This document shows, one piece after another, positions 18,710 to 28,742 of a stretch of 64,000 bases of DNA. The DNA is from Lysinibacillus boronitolerans JCM 21713 = 10a = NBRC 103108 (GTDB taxonomy: Bacteria; Bacillota; Bacilli; Bacillales_A; Planococcaceae). The notes beneath the pieces are model-generated. The model searched no databases, was not told the DNA's origin, and saw only the letters and a list, made by a program, of their open reading frames with translations. The stretch lies in contig NZ_JPVR01000077.1 of assembly GCF_000772935.1 (NCBI RefSeq), positions 62,001 to 126,000 of the forward strand, in the 5' to 3' direction. How positions within the stretch are numbered: the first letter of the stretch is position 1; each line of letters begins with the position of its first letter. The position numbers were made by a program, and so were the translations under genes.

Positions 18710-19597
18710 CTAAATAAGGGTATACAAAGATCGGGCGTGCTTGGCAATTAGCGTGTAGCCATGCTCTTCTATTTCTTTAAAAATATGTGGTTCATACGTC
18801 GGTACCACAAGACTCGTAAAATCCGCATCAATTGGTACATTGGTTTGAATTGTTGCAAGCTCATGTGATAGCTGCAACATTTCTAAATTATCCTGGATTT
18901 TTGTTCTTTGGCCTGGCTTCAATTCACCAAGTGATGCCAGTATTTTGTCTATCGAGCCATATGTTTGAATAAGCGTTAACGCTTGTTTAGGGCCAATCCC
19001 TTTCACACCTGGATAGCCATCACTTGAATCACCCATAAAGGCTTTCACCTGTGCAAACTGTGAAGGTTCAATACAATATTCTTCTTTAAAGCGAGCATGT
19101 GTATAAATATCGTATTCTGTATAGCCCTTTTTCATAAACGCAATTTCTGTAGATGGTCTTAAAAGCTGAAGTAAATCCTTATCTCCACTAATGACCGTAA
19201 TGTCTGCCTCGTCCTGCCATTTTGTAATCATGGAGCCAATTAAATCATCCGCTTCCATGCCCTTCACGCCGAAATTTTGCCAGCCCATTTGCTGCGATAA
19301 ATTTTTCGCCATATCAAATTGTGGTAGCATCTCCTCTGGTGGTGCTGGGCGATTCGCTTTATAGCCATCAAATAAATCATTGCGGAATGTATGTGCCCCC
19401 ATATCCCAGCAAACCGCCATATGTGTTGGCTTCATAATAGTTTGTGCTGTTAGAACATGGCGCACAAATCCTTGGGCTCCATTCGTTGGTGTTCCATCTG
19501 CCAAGCGAATAAAATGCCCCATGGCAGCCGAAGCGAAAAAAGAACGGAATAACAGTGCCATACCGTCGACAATCAATAATTTTGGTTTTGTTGTCAT
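18710..19597 (-). CDS. ypcP: 5'-3' exonuclease (PolA N-terminal domain-like)
   Basis: This 295-residue stand-alone FEN-like nuclease is homologous to the 5' nuclease domain of DNA polymerase I. Metal-binding acidic motifs are LLIVDGMALLFRSFF, GMEADDLIGS and VISGDKDLLQLL, followed by the helix-hairpin-helix GDSSDGYPGVKGIGPKQA. It would remove RNA primers and flaps. Flanked by unrelated genes and likely monocistronic. Confidence 0.92.
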   Translation of the reverse strand: MTTKPKLLIVDGMALLFRSFFASAAMGHFIRLADGTPTNGAQGFVRHVLTAQTIMKPTHMAVCWDMGAHTFRNDLFDGYKANRPAPPEEMLPQFDMAKNLSQQMGWQNFGVKGMEADDLIGSMITKWQDEADITVISGDKDLLQLLRPSTEIAFMKKGYTEYDIYTHARFKEEYCIEPSQFAQVKAFMGDSSDGYPGVKGIGPKQALTLIQTYGSIDKILASLGELKPGQRTKIQDNLEMLQLSHELATIQTNVPIDADFTSLVVPTYEPHIFKEIEEHGYTLIAKHARSLYTLI

Positions 19598-19712
19598 AAT
19601 AAATTTCCTCTCTATTACAATACAAAGTTTGTATTAATTTATTGTTTTCTACTTAAACATTATAGCAAACTTTCAAAAATCAGCATTGTTAATACTCGGA
19701 AATACGCTTGCT

Positions 19713-20705
19713 CTACAACATAACCTTCCCTTTTTTCGAAATACGATTGCGATGATCTAGCTGAATGCCTGTTAACCATTGCAAAAATGCCGTCACACCG
19801 ATTTTAACAGTTTCTGGACGCAGTATGCCTTCTTTAGGATCAGCATAAACAAAGTCAATATGACGAACACCCTCATTTTCTCCAATAAGCTTGAGGATAT
19901 CAAACAACTCATAAGCAGTTAAACCACCTGGCGAGGCTGCAGGAACATCACAGGCAAATACAATATCAAGTGCATCTAAATCCACTGACACATAAATACG
20001 ATCTACTTCATACATAAGCTGACGTAGCATTTCACGTATTGTGAGCTGAATACCATCACGTCGCATTTGCTTTAACGTAATCATATGGATGCCTTGTTCT
20101 TTAGCATAATGTATCATTTCAGGTGAATTGAAAAATCCATGCAAACCGACATTATAGACATGTCTCCCCTCAACAACCCCTGCTGCAATTAACTGATGAA
20201 TTGGAGAATCTTGCGCTAAACCAATTTCCTCTTGGTTTCTTGCATCTAAATGCGTATCAATCTGAATGATGCCAATCCGATCCTGTGGGAAGGCATTTTT
20301 TATACCCTTTATGGAGTGCGCGGTAATTGTATGATCTCCCCCAATTAAACAAGTAAAGCTTCTTTGATAGGCTATACTTAAATTTTCTGCAGCGGCCTCA
20401 ATGGCAGATTCCGAAAGCATTCTATCCTTTTCTAGAATCGCCACATCCCCGATATCCACAACTGAAAGGGCACGCAAATTCACCTGCTCATCTAGATTAT
20501 ACGATTGAAAACCTGGCCAAGCCTTTCGAAACGCTGTTGGGTACTGTGCTTTTGATGACGCACCATTGGCATACGATAAAAGAGCACCATATACAACAAT
20601 ATCTACCTCATTTGGATTCGGATTTGCTTGCTGCTTTATCCACTGATGCATAGCTGATCCATTTTCCTGCTTCCATTGGCATTCTGATTGTATAAACATA
20701 TTCAT
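19713..20705 (-). CDS. Arginase/agmatinase-family ureohydrolase (HutG-like)
   Basis: This 330-residue ureohydrolase has the full binuclear manganese set: His in GGDHTIT, DTHLDAR and SVDLDALD. The spacing and the leading YANGASSKAQYPTAFRKAW fit formimidoylglutamase-like members better than arginase. No hut or arginine genes are adjacent, so the substrate is open. Two starts two codons apart are equally plausible. Confidence 0.85.
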   Translation of the reverse strand: MNMFIQSECQWKQENGSAMHQWIKQQANPNPNEVDIVVYGALLSYANGASSKAQYPTAFRKAWPGFQSYNLDEQVNLRALSVVDIGDVAILEKDRMLSESAIEAAAENLSIAYQRSFTCLIGGDHTITAHSIKGIKNAFPQDRIGIIQIDTHLDARNQEEIGLAQDSPIHQLIAAGVVEGRHVYNVGLHGFFNSPEMIHYAKEQGIHMITLKQMRRDGIQLTIREMLRQLMYEVDRIYVSVDLDALDIVFACDVPAASPGGLTAYELFDILKLIGENEGVRHIDFVYADPKEGILRPETVKIGVTAFLQWLTGIQLDHRNRISKKGKVML

Positions 20706-21068
20706 CTACCACCTTCTTCTCTATTCCACTCAAGTTAAATTGACCTACACTAATTGTTGCTCTCCTATAAATGTCCTAACATATTTTCTCTATAGTAATA
20801 GTACCATTCGTACAATGATTTTCGTCAAAGATTTTCTTTTTTCCTTTTATATTGAAAATATTCTTTTGATCAAACAAAAAAAGCAAACTTGAAATCAGTT
20901 TGCTCAGAAATTGCATGTATTTAAGTTAGGGTTATGCCAATTCTCTGCTTTGTGAGCGGGTTTCAACCTGCTTTTATCAAATACTCTTCAAATAGCCACC
21001 CTTATTTTTGCCAATACTTAGGTCAACTCTTCGTCGAGAAATCCCTCTTATCAAGCAGAGTCCCCCTC
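20706..21068. other. Intergenic stretch without a gene
   Basis: Apart from the terminator at 20876-20904 I see no coding frame with a ribosome site and no conserved RNA here. Confidence 0.6.
20876..20904 (-). terminator. Terminator of the exopolysaccharide operon
   Basis: The stem AGCAAACT/AGTTTGCT is followed by T7 on the minus strand, about 170 bp after the deacetylase gene. Confidence 0.75.
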
Positions 21069-21076
21069 CATTTCGA

Positions 21077-22069
21077 CTACTTTTGCTGTTTCGAATGGCT
21101 TTCGCAAAGTTCTGCTACCTCATACATGGAATAGCTTTGGAAATCATATTGGCTACGCAGCTCTTGATGATAACTTAATAGCTCTTCTAGCATCGCCAAA
21201 TTCTTATCAGTATGCTTGCCAAAATTATGAGGGTGCCACCATAAATGATAAAAGGCTTGTGCCTGTGCAGCCTTGAGCATGCCTTCCTTTATTCGCTTTA
21301 CTTTTAAATTTTCGAATATCCGCAATGGACTACAGTATGGCCTTAAAAAAGCACTTGATCGAATATTAATCAGTTGCTCCTCTTGCATTTCTTCCAAGGT
21401 GGCTATATGATGGCCAGTTATATTCCAATAGCTATCTATCCACTTCTTAGCACCTAAAAGTCTTCCCTTTTTCGTAAACTTTTGTGCGTCATATAGTACA
21501 TGATTTTCGGTGCCTCTATAGCAAACATATCCCGCTTCTAAACAAGCTGTAAAATAGTCTTTGTTTATTTGATTACGAGGAAACACAATGGACTTCATGG
21601 GCGCAGTATAGCCGTCACTGATTGTTTTAGTTGCATGTAAATCAGCACAAAAGGCAGCTTTCGTTTGGCCCTTCTCCAAGCAATAAAAATGAGAAAAGGT
21701 ATGACTTCCTATTTCCTGATGTGGTGTACGTTTAATTTCCTCAATTAATGATTTACCAAAATGCAGGAGATCCTCTTGTTCATTGTCGCCTACTTTTGCT
21801 AGCTGTGTATGTGCTGCAAAGCGCATATTTTCATATTTCACAGGGATACCTCGTAAATAATGAGCCATTTCTGCCTTTGATTCAGCAAATAATAATCCAA
21901 CGGTAGCCCAAGTTGCATGGATGTCATATTGCTCAAATAACGCTAGTATCCTGGGCAAGGCTTTACGTACACCATATAGGTTTTTATTGTATTGTCCATA
22001 ACGAAATACGTCATGGACACCCCAATTTAGCTCAAAATCTAATGAAATAACGAGACCCCCACCATTCAT
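21077..22069 (-). CDS. Polysaccharide deacetylase-like protein (NodB fold)
   Basis: The protein starts MNGGGLVISLDFELNWG, the first NodB strand with its catalytic Asp. The zinc-site His motif is EIGSHTFSHFY, and SIVFPRNQ fits the third motif. It has no signal peptide, so it may act on a lipid-linked intermediate inside the cell. I chose the ATG at 22069, preceded by GGAGGAAG, four bases after the upstream stop. Last gene of the exopolysaccharide operon. Confidence 0.8.
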   Translation of the reverse strand: MNGGGLVISLDFELNWGVHDVFRYGQYNKNLYGVRKALPRILALFEQYDIHATWATVGLLFAESKAEMAHYLRGIPVKYENMRFAAHTQLAKVGDNEQEDLLHFGKSLIEEIKRTPHQEIGSHTFSHFYCLEKGQTKAAFCADLHATKTISDGYTAPMKSIVFPRNQINKDYFTACLEAGYVCYRGTENHVLYDAQKFTKKGRLLGAKKWIDSYWNITGHHIATLEEMQEEQLINIRSSAFLRPYCSPLRIFENLKVKRIKEGMLKAAQAQAFYHLWWHPHNFGKHTDKNLAMLEELLSYHQELRSQYDFQSYSMYEVAELCESHSKQQK

Positions 22070-22073
22070 GTTG

Positions 22074-22820
22074 CTACTTCCTCCATTTTTGCACACCTAG
22101 TAGTAGTGCACGTATTTTTGATTGGATAATGTAGCCTGAGTAAACATGAACAACCTGGCCACCAAAGCTCAATTTAAAGGCTCGTACATTTCGATTGTCC
22201 GTTAATTCCCCCATATCATATAAGACAAAACCTTGCTCCTTTAGATGTAGCAGGTTATGCCAAATCAAAAACCGATTTGCATACCGGAAAGGACGTTTTA
22301 ATTGGGCAGGCAAAGCTGTTGCATGACATGTTGCCTCGTAATAAGACATCGCTTTTTTCTCATGCACAATATCTAATCGATAACATAATGTCTGTCCACA
22401 AAAACTCTGGATCTCCGATAATAATAATGCGCCCTGCTGATTGAGAAGCAGGATGGTTTCCATTTGCGACTTGCCGATGGTTTCAATTTTCTTCCTTTTG
22501 GCAAACTGATTGTAAAATTGCTGAAAAGCTCTCAAGTTTTCTATGGATGGCTCTTTATACAAAATGACTTGATACGATTCTTTTTGGGCACGTCGTAAGA
22601 TTTTACGATTACCTTCAGACAGTGCTAAATACAATGAAAGCTCATGCTCTTGTAAATGAATATGAATTGTTTCGCTTTTCACAAGCTTCCGACTTGGTAC
22701 TAGTGAATGCGTATAGCCTACAACTTTCATAGACTTTCGAAAATTGGCTGGCTTTTCGAGAAAATAAAAATGCTGCATTGCGATATTCCATCGCTTACTT
22801 TTAATGGACAGAATGTACAT
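22074..22820 (-). CDS. FemAB/GNAT-like acyltransferase
   Basis: The C-terminal half has the GNAT/FemAB-like pattern of lipid-linked or peptidyl acyltransferases: AMSYYEATCHATALPAQLKRP followed by ANRFLIWHNLLHLKEQGFVLYDMG. Residues needed for acyl-CoA binding are not obvious. It overlaps the end of the upstream CelD-like gene by 20 bp. I infer sugar N-acylation during polymer assembly. Confidence 0.6.
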   Translation of the reverse strand: MYILSIKSKRWNIAMQHFYFLEKPANFRKSMKVVGYTHSLVPSRKLVKSETIHIHLQEHELSLYLALSEGNRKILRRAQKESYQVILYKEPSIENLRAFQQFYNQFAKRKKIETIGKSQMETILLLNQQGALLLSEIQSFCGQTLCYRLDIVHEKKAMSYYEATCHATALPAQLKRPFRYANRFLIWHNLLHLKEQGFVLYDMGELTDNRNVRAFKLSFGGQVVHVYSGYIIQSKIRALLLGVQKWRK

Positions 22821-24474
22821 CGCCCCCACTCTCTGTATATTTTTCTACATGGTGTCGCTCAAAACGAGCAATTTTATAATGTTTCATTCGAGAAATAGGT
22901 TTATAGCCTAGCTGTACTAAACGCTTGCGCTTGCGCCATTGCCAAAAACTTACCGTTACCCACAATGTTTGTGCTGGTTTTATTTTTCGGAAAAAAGCTG
23001 TAATAATATCGATTTGTTTGAAAACATCATAGGCTAAAAAATAGGTTTGCTTCGGTAAGGCTTCTACAATTTGCATTGAATCCACTCGCCAATTTGCGGC
23101 ATGTAATGCAAACGCTGGCTTATTCGTTTCTGCAAAGGAGTCTTTATAGATTGTATAGCCCTTATAAAAGAGGGCCATGACTTCTTCCTGATCAAGCTGC
23201 ATCGCTTCCTGAATCGACATTTCTTCAAATAAATTCCCGACAGGTTGCTGTGGTGATACGTCCTCTGATGGGGATAACTCATACAGCTCCACTTGTTTCA
23301 ACCGAATAAATTTTTCTACGAATTGTTGTCCATATTCTAGCCAATCTTTTACCTTTCCATACTTTACTAAATAACGTAAATGGCCCAGTGTGTTACGCTT
23401 CCAATCTACGACTCGATGGTTCCCTTTCATATATTCCTTAAGTCGTTGCTTTAACGATAAAAACCCTGCCAGTAAATTTGTACGTTTCGTACCGCTGCTA
23501 GCAAGCATCTGTCTTGTAAAATCAATGTCGGAGCGCCAGTCAAATTTATATTGCTCATAGCCTATACTCATATCAAATAAGCGATAGTTAGCAGCAAACG
23601 TTCGCTGGATGGTTTCCTGATTGATTATCCGACCAGCGCCAAATAAATTAAAGGTTGGCTCATGCGCAAGAGCATATGTCACATAGCGACCACGACAACA
23701 TAATCCATAGGTGAAAGCAATCCACTGGTTTTCAAAGACAAGTGCATCGACCTCTACCTGTAATGCCTCACCTTTAAGCATCGTTAAACGCTCAAAAAAA
23801 TCTCTCTTCTTGCCTTTTGTAAAGCCACTTGTATCCAGTTTTTTTGCCCATCGACGATCAAATAATCGAAACATTTGCCAAAGCTCGTCCTGTGAAGGTT
23901 CGCGCCTTGCTAAGGAGCCTAAATTTTTTAGTTTTCGTTCTCGTCGATCAACGCCATGCATTTTTCGACGTTGGTTGAAATGGTGCTGAAAATCTATTTC
24001 TGAAAAGGCAAGATAGGGTGTCACAACTCGGAAAAGACTTGTACGTAATTGTCTTTCTACAAAGTATTGCTCTAAGATTTTAGTAGACATCTTACTTTCT
24101 AATAAACCATGCAAAGAAAAAAGAATATGTCGATGCTTTTTAATAAGCTCATCAAAAACAAAAGTTGTAGCTTGCTGTAACCATTCCTTTTTAGACACAA
24201 CCCCTGTATAATTGGCGATGTTTTCTCCTGCAAAAGCATACACCCTTACCCCTAAGCGAATAGACACTGTAAAGGGGAAAAAAGCCATAATCGTACCCTC
24301 ATGTTCAATGGCGTAAAGCTCTACACGCTCTTTCCGACCTACAATTTGCCACCAATTATAAAACCAAGCAAATTCTATAAACGGATTATCATTGTCCTCT
24401 TCTTCTAAAATGGCATCCCAAATTTCCTTGTACCACATAAGCTCATCATCAGTTCTAATGCGAATTAATTGCAA
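22801..24474 (-). CDS. CelD/BcsL-like GNAT acetyltransferase, large
   Basis: The protein has 557 residues. The N-terminal 350 form a CelD-type Acetyltransf_6 region (NDNPFIEFAWFYNWWQIVG, then SGFTKGKKRDFFERL and FDMSIGYEQYKFDW); a divergent C-terminal module follows, probably a second GNAT-like fold. A clear paralogue lies at 29399-31012. It starts 2 bp after the GT4 gene ends. The likely role is acylation of a surface polysaccharide. Confidence 0.75.
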   Translation of the reverse strand: MQLIRIRTDDELMWYKEIWDAILEEEDNDNPFIEFAWFYNWWQIVGRKERVELYAIEHEGTIMAFFPFTVSIRLGVRVYAFAGENIANYTGVVSKKEWLQQATTFVFDELIKKHRHILFSLHGLLESKMSTKILEQYFVERQLRTSLFRVVTPYLAFSEIDFQHHFNQRRKMHGVDRRERKLKNLGSLARREPSQDELWQMFRLFDRRWAKKLDTSGFTKGKKRDFFERLTMLKGEALQVEVDALVFENQWIAFTYGLCCRGRYVTYALAHEPTFNLFGAGRIINQETIQRTFAANYRLFDMSIGYEQYKFDWRSDIDFTRQMLASSGTKRTNLLAGFLSLKQRLKEYMKGNHRVVDWKRNTLGHLRYLVKYGKVKDWLEYGQQFVEKFIRLKQVELYELSPSEDVSPQQPVGNLFEEMSIQEAMQLDQEEVMALFYKGYTIYKDSFAETNKPAFALHAANWRVDSMQIVEALPKQTYFLAYDVFKQIDIITAFFRKIKPAQTLWVTVSFWQWRKRKRLVQLGYKPISRMKHYKIARFERHHVEKYTESGGDVHSVH

Positions 24475-24475
24475 T

Positions 24476-25609
24476 TTAATCCCCTTTCTTCACTAGTTCT
24501 GAAACAGCCTGTTGATAAACAGCCAATGTTTTTTGATACATGGGGTTAAAGGTGAAATATTGTAAATAACGGTGTTCACTTGCCGTCCCCATTTGCTTTC
24601 TTAAAGTAGCATCCATTAATAATTGACGCAGCCTCTTCTGCAATAATTCGTTATTCTCTCGTTCCACTAAAAATCCGTTGTCATAATCAAAAATAAGCTC
24701 TTTCACACCACCTACATTTGTTGCAATAATAGGAAGACCTACACGCATCGCTTCAATAATCGAAATCGGCAAGCCTTCCCAATCTGATAACAGAACAAAC
24801 AGGTGGCATTTCTCTAGATAAGAATGAACGTCTAATTGATTACCTAAAAATGTTACACGATTCGACAAACCATTTTGTTCAACGAAATGTTCTAGAGCTG
24901 GACGCAGAGAACCATCCCCAATCAATTGAAGGTGCCAGGGGATATCCGTCAGTTCCGCTAAAGTCTTTAACAAAATATCTTGTCTTTTAGGCACTTCAAA
25001 ACGAGCAACCATGACAATGACTGGCTGCTCCTCCATGCATATCTTTTCAGTTGTCTCACTTCTCTCTATAGGGTCAATGCCATTATGAATCGTCAGTAAT
25101 TTATGAGCAGGAGCAACCTTTTTCAGTAGTGCTAGTTCCCGATCATATTCAGACACCGTAATAATTTTTGTCGTGAATGGCTGAATTGATTTTTCCAACC
25201 GATGATAGAACAGCTTTTTCTTTTGAGGAACACCTTCTGTAAAGCTCCAGCTGTGTGCCGTAAAAATAGTAGGAATTCGTAACAAACTACCGACTACGCG
25301 ACCAATCACACCAGCCTTGGATGAATGGGTGGCTATAACGTCTGGTTGTAGGTGTTTGAAAACGGCTCTTAATTGCCAAAATGCTTGAAAATCTTTCGTT
25401 ATATGAATAGCCCGTTGAAGAGCAGGCACACTGATAACAGGAATTTTATGCGCTTGTAAGTGCCACAGTGATGGTTGATAGGAGCCCGTCACTACTGTGA
25501 CATCATGCCCATCCTGTTTTAAGTGGATAGCAAGTGCCTCCACATGCTTTTGTGCACCTCCAACTTTATCCATTCGTGTAATAAGCTGAACGATCTTCAG
25601 TATGGCCAC
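24476..25609 (-). CDS. Glycosyltransferase family 4
   Basis: This 377-residue GT-B enzyme has the N-terminal acceptor motif MDKVGGAQKHVEALA and the donor-site motif LPISIIEAMRVGLPIIATNVGG with the EX7E pattern. It would add a sugar to the lipid-linked primer made by the sugar transferase just upstream, 10 bp away. Confidence 0.92.
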   Translation of the reverse strand: MAILKIVQLITRMDKVGGAQKHVEALAIHLKQDGHDVTVVTGSYQPSLWHLQAHKIPVISVPALQRAIHITKDFQAFWQLRAVFKHLQPDVIATHSSKAGVIGRVVGSLLRIPTIFTAHSWSFTEGVPQKKKLFYHRLEKSIQPFTTKIITVSEYDRELALLKKVAPAHKLLTIHNGIDPIERSETTEKICMEEQPVIVMVARFEVPKRQDILLKTLAELTDIPWHLQLIGDGSLRPALEHFVEQNGLSNRVTFLGNQLDVHSYLEKCHLFVLLSDWEGLPISIIEAMRVGLPIIATNVGGVKELIFDYDNGFLVERENNELLQKRLRQLLMDATLRKQMGTASEHRYLQYFTFNPMYQKTLAVYQQAVSELVKKGD

Positions 25610-25619
25610 TCCTTATTTT

Positions 25620-26255
25620 TTAATAAGCACCTGTGCGTGCAACGACAACATAAATTGTCTTAAACAAAATTTGGACATCCAACCATAAGGAATAATGATC
25701 AACGTATTCAATGTCATATGATATTTTTTGTCCATGTGAAATATTCGACCTACCGTTAATTTGAGCTAGGCCTGTTAATCCTGGCTTTACCTCCAAACGT
25801 CGAGCCTGTAAGGAATTATATGCATTCGTAATCGTTGGTACCTCAGGACGTGGACCTACAATGCTCATATCACCCTTTAACACATTTAAAAGTTGTGGGA
25901 TTTCATCTATACTGAGCTTTCGTAGGATAGCGCCTACTTTTGTGATGCGTGTATCTTGCTCTGTTTTAAAATAATAATCATCAGGGATACCATCAGCACA
26001 AATAGTTGGCATATTAACTGGAACGGCCTGAATACACATTGTCCGTAGCTTCCAAATCACAAAGCGGTGATGATCGAGGCCAGTTCGGATTTGTTTAAAA
26101 AATATGGGGCGACCTGTCGTGATGAGTAAAATGAGGAATACAGCTAGCATTAGAGGAATCGTTATAAAAAGCAAAAATAATGCCCCAATAATATCAAATA
26201 TTCTTTTGCCGTACTGACCATAGAATGTGAGATTCTGAGCTGTCTGAACGTGCAA
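25620..26255 (-). CDS. Undecaprenyl-phosphate sugar phosphotransferase (initiating transferase)
   Basis: This Bac_transf-family protein of 211 residues has one N-terminal membrane segment (about 22-47) and the family motifs [33 protein letters not shown] and [13 protein letters not shown]. It moves a sugar-1-phosphate to undecaprenyl phosphate, starting the repeat unit. The start is a TTG at 26255 with AAAGG 8 bases upstream. First gene of the five-gene operon. No flippase or polymerase is present, so these must lie elsewhere. Confidence 0.92.
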   Translation of the reverse strand: MHVQTAQNLTFYGQYGKRIFDIIGALFLLFITIPLMLAVFLILLITTGRPIFFKQIRTGLDHHRFVIWKLRTMCIQAVPVNMPTICADGIPDDYYFKTEQDTRITKVGAILRKLSIDEIPQLLNVLKGDMSIVGPRPEVPTITNAYNSLQARRLEVKPGLTGLAQINGRSNISHGQKISYDIEYVDHYSLWLDVQILFKTIYVVVARTGAY

Positions 26256-26344
26256 TACATCATCCTTTGCATTTTTTTAGCACTTAACTCTATATATTCA
26301 TTTTGAACATTTCTAGAACTATTTTAGAAAAAGTGCTTATTTTA

Positions 26345-26387
26345 TGAAAAAAGGAGTTATATCAGCGACACTTGCTGAATAACTCCT
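26345..26387 (-). terminator. Terminator after the OsmC gene
   Basis: The stem AGGAGTTA/TAACTCCT is extended by inner CAGC/GCTG pairs and followed by T6 on the minus strand. Confidence 0.85.
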
Positions 26388-26396
26388 GCTGTCTTA

Positions 26397-26846
26397 TTAT
26401 ATGCTTGCTTCTAAAATTTGAACATCACATTCAATCACAACATTACCTTTTAACGCTTTACTAATCATACATGTTTGTTCTGCCTTGTATGCTAAGCGTA
26501 GCAGTCTTTTTTCAAGATGTTCTGTTAGCTCTTGCACAATAATCGTCGGTTTATGTACAATTTTTTCATACGTAAAAATGCCATTTTCTACACTAACAAA
26601 TCCTTGTGCCTGCATGGATAACTCCAGCACATCTATTTCTGATCTTTCGAATAAAGCAGCTAGTGTAATCAAATAACAGGTTGCGGCTGCCCCTAAAAGC
26701 ATTTCATCTGGATTTGTACCAATGCCTGGCCCATTCATTTCCTGAGGAATAGAAATTTGTGTTTGCAAATTACTTGCTTGGATATTTCCTGTACCGTTTC
26801 TTCCCTCCGACCAAGTTAAGTCCATTGTGAATTTATGCTGAACCAT
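26397..26846 (-). CDS. OsmC/Ohr-family peroxiredoxin-like protein
   Basis: This 149-residue OsmC-family protein has both redox cysteines, in GAAATCYLITLAAL near residue 57 and AEQTCMISKALKGN near 126. It is predicted to reduce organic hydroperoxides. AAGGAGGAG precedes the ATG. Single-gene unit. Confidence 0.9.
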   Translation of the reverse strand: MVQHKFTMDLTWSEGRNGTGNIQASNLQTQISIPQEMNGPGIGTNPDEMLLGAAATCYLITLAALFERSEIDVLELSMQAQGFVSVENGIFTYEKIVHKPTIIVQELTEHLEKRLLRLAYKAEQTCMISKALKGNVVIECDVQILEASI

Positions 26847-26878
26847 TCTAACTCCTCCTTTATTTATGAAGCGAAGAA

Positions 26879-26911
26879 AAATGCCCGCTTACAAATGTAA
26901 GACGAGCATTC
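26879..26911 (-). terminator. Terminator after the Na/Pi symporter gene
   Basis: AATGCCCGCTTACA pairs imperfectly with TGTAAGACGAGCATT, with T5 following on the minus strand. Confidence 0.75.
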
Positions 26912-26914
26912 CTT

Positions 26915-28525
26915 TTATTCAACTGTAGCTGTATTTTTTTCTGTCTCAATATGACGCCCTTTTTTAGTCATGGTTTGGTACTCAGCAAGACGAGCCGTTG
27001 TACGCCAATAGTGATAGACAAGTCGATCAATCCACAGCAAAGCCTCCACTTTCGATACGGCTGTCTCTAACTCTACCACATTTTCAACTGTATGCTCAAA
27101 ATATGCGTTTCGTTTATCACGTCGCACCGCAGCCATTTCGGAAGAAGTGACTTCAAGCAAGGTTGCAATCTCAGGTAGACGTTCATCCTCATCAATGATC
27201 AGTAGTACTTTTTCCAATACCTCTAACCATTTTTGGGTTAATGTCTCCTGTAATTGAAAGGCATTTGGATGTTGCTCGCGTAATGCCTTTGACAAACGAT
27301 AGAGGTGGTCTAAAGCATGCAAAAGGGCAATATGCTTAAAACGTTCTTTTTGAGAGGAAGATTGGATAGCATCCATAAATAAACGTGTTTTTTCAATCGC
27401 CTCATCCATTTGAGCCAATCTACTGTCTGTTTCAGCTGTGCGTTTTTTTCCTTGAATAAGAGAAACGAGTACAGTCGTCATTTCCTTAGTAATATCTTGT
27501 AATGTATTAAAGGATACCTCTACTGCAACCCCAGGTAATTTGGCAACACTATTATCTAAATTACGAGTTAAATAATTTCCTTTTTCAGGTATCATTTTTT
27601 CAATGGCCTTTGCAAAAGGACGAACAAATGGCACAAAGAGTACCGCGCCAATCACACTAAACAATGTATGAAAAACAGCAATGCCTAGTGTTTCATCAAA
27701 GCTACCATTGATGGATTTCGTGACGAACTCTGTAAGAGCAAACATAAACCTTGCACCGAATGTCACGAGTATAGCAGTGACTACATTGAACATCACATGT
27801 GTCACAGCTGTTCGTTTCGCAGCTGTTGATGCACCAATCGCAGCAAATAATGCCGTAGCAGTTGTCCCGATATTTTGACCAATGACTAAATAAGCAGCCT
27901 GTTCAAAATCAATGGCACCTGCATATAAAGCTGTTAAAGTGGCTGCTATTGCGGCACTAGAAGCCTGCATAATAACCGTCATGATAAGACCCAAAACAAT
28001 TAAAATGAGTTTTCCACTAATAGAATTAGCACTAAATGCGTCGAATGGAATTTTATCTTGTACAGCAGCCATTCCTCCCTGAAGAACATCAATGCCTAAA
28101 AATAATAAGCCAAAACCAGTCACTAGTCCTCCAATTGCTTTGTAATCACGTGGTGCGAGCAATTGGACAAATACTCCAAGAGCAATAAAAGGCAGTGACA
28201 TTGTCTGCATATTTATCTTGAAGCCAATTAAGGAAATAATCCAGCCAGTACTTGTACTCCCGATATTCGCGCCAATAATGACTCCTATCGATTGGACAAA
28301 TGTGAGGAGACCAGCACTGACAAAACCAATCGTAATCAAGGTTGTGGCCGTGGAGGATTGTACAAGCATTGTCATGAATGTACCAGATAATACCGAGCTA
28401 ATGGTCCCACCTGTAAAACGATTGAGCCATTTTTTCAAGGCATCTCCTGCCAATTCCTTTAAACCGTTCGTTAGCATCGTCATTCCAAGTAAGAATAAAC
28501 CGATGCCCCCTAGCACATTGATCAA
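26915..28525 (-). CDS. Na+/phosphate symporter with C-terminal PhoU-like domain
   Basis: The protein has 536 residues. Its membrane half contains the duplicated motif of the NptA family, MLVQSSTATTLITIGFVSAG and IMQASSAAIAATLTALYAG, each with the QSS/QAS signature. The last about 200 residues are helical and PhoU-like. It imports phosphate with sodium. Start is a TTG at 28525 with GGGGAG upstream. Confidence 0.9.
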   Translation of the reverse strand: MINVLGGIGLFLLGMTMLTNGLKELAGDALKKWLNRFTGGTISSVLSGTFMTMLVQSSTATTLITIGFVSAGLLTFVQSIGVIIGANIGSTSTGWIISLIGFKINMQTMSLPFIALGVFVQLLAPRDYKAIGGLVTGFGLLFLGIDVLQGGMAAVQDKIPFDAFSANSISGKLILIVLGLIMTVIMQASSAAIAATLTALYAGAIDFEQAAYLVIGQNIGTTATALFAAIGASTAAKRTAVTHVMFNVVTAILVTFGARFMFALTEFVTKSINGSFDETLGIAVFHTLFSVIGAVLFVPFVRPFAKAIEKMIPEKGNYLTRNLDNSVAKLPGVAVEVSFNTLQDITKEMTTVLVSLIQGKKRTAETDSRLAQMDEAIEKTRLFMDAIQSSSQKERFKHIALLHALDHLYRLSKALREQHPNAFQLQETLTQKWLEVLEKVLLIIDEDERLPEIATLLEVTSSEMAAVRRDKRNAYFEHTVENVVELETAVSKVEALLWIDRLVYHYWRTTARLAEYQTMTKKGRHIETEKNTATVE

Positions 28526-28742
28526 CCTATCAACACTCCCCGCTAAAATTGTATCTATATTATGAAAGACTCCTTTTTTATAGGAGTTTTATTCCTCAAA
28601 CATTCTTAATCGTACCATTAATAAATTTGAGAAAATAGGGATATTTCCCTGCATTGTACAAAATCAACCATTATTTTACGAAAAACAATGTGATAATTTT
28701 TATGGTAGAATAGAATAAATAATTCTTTAGGAGATTTTCAAA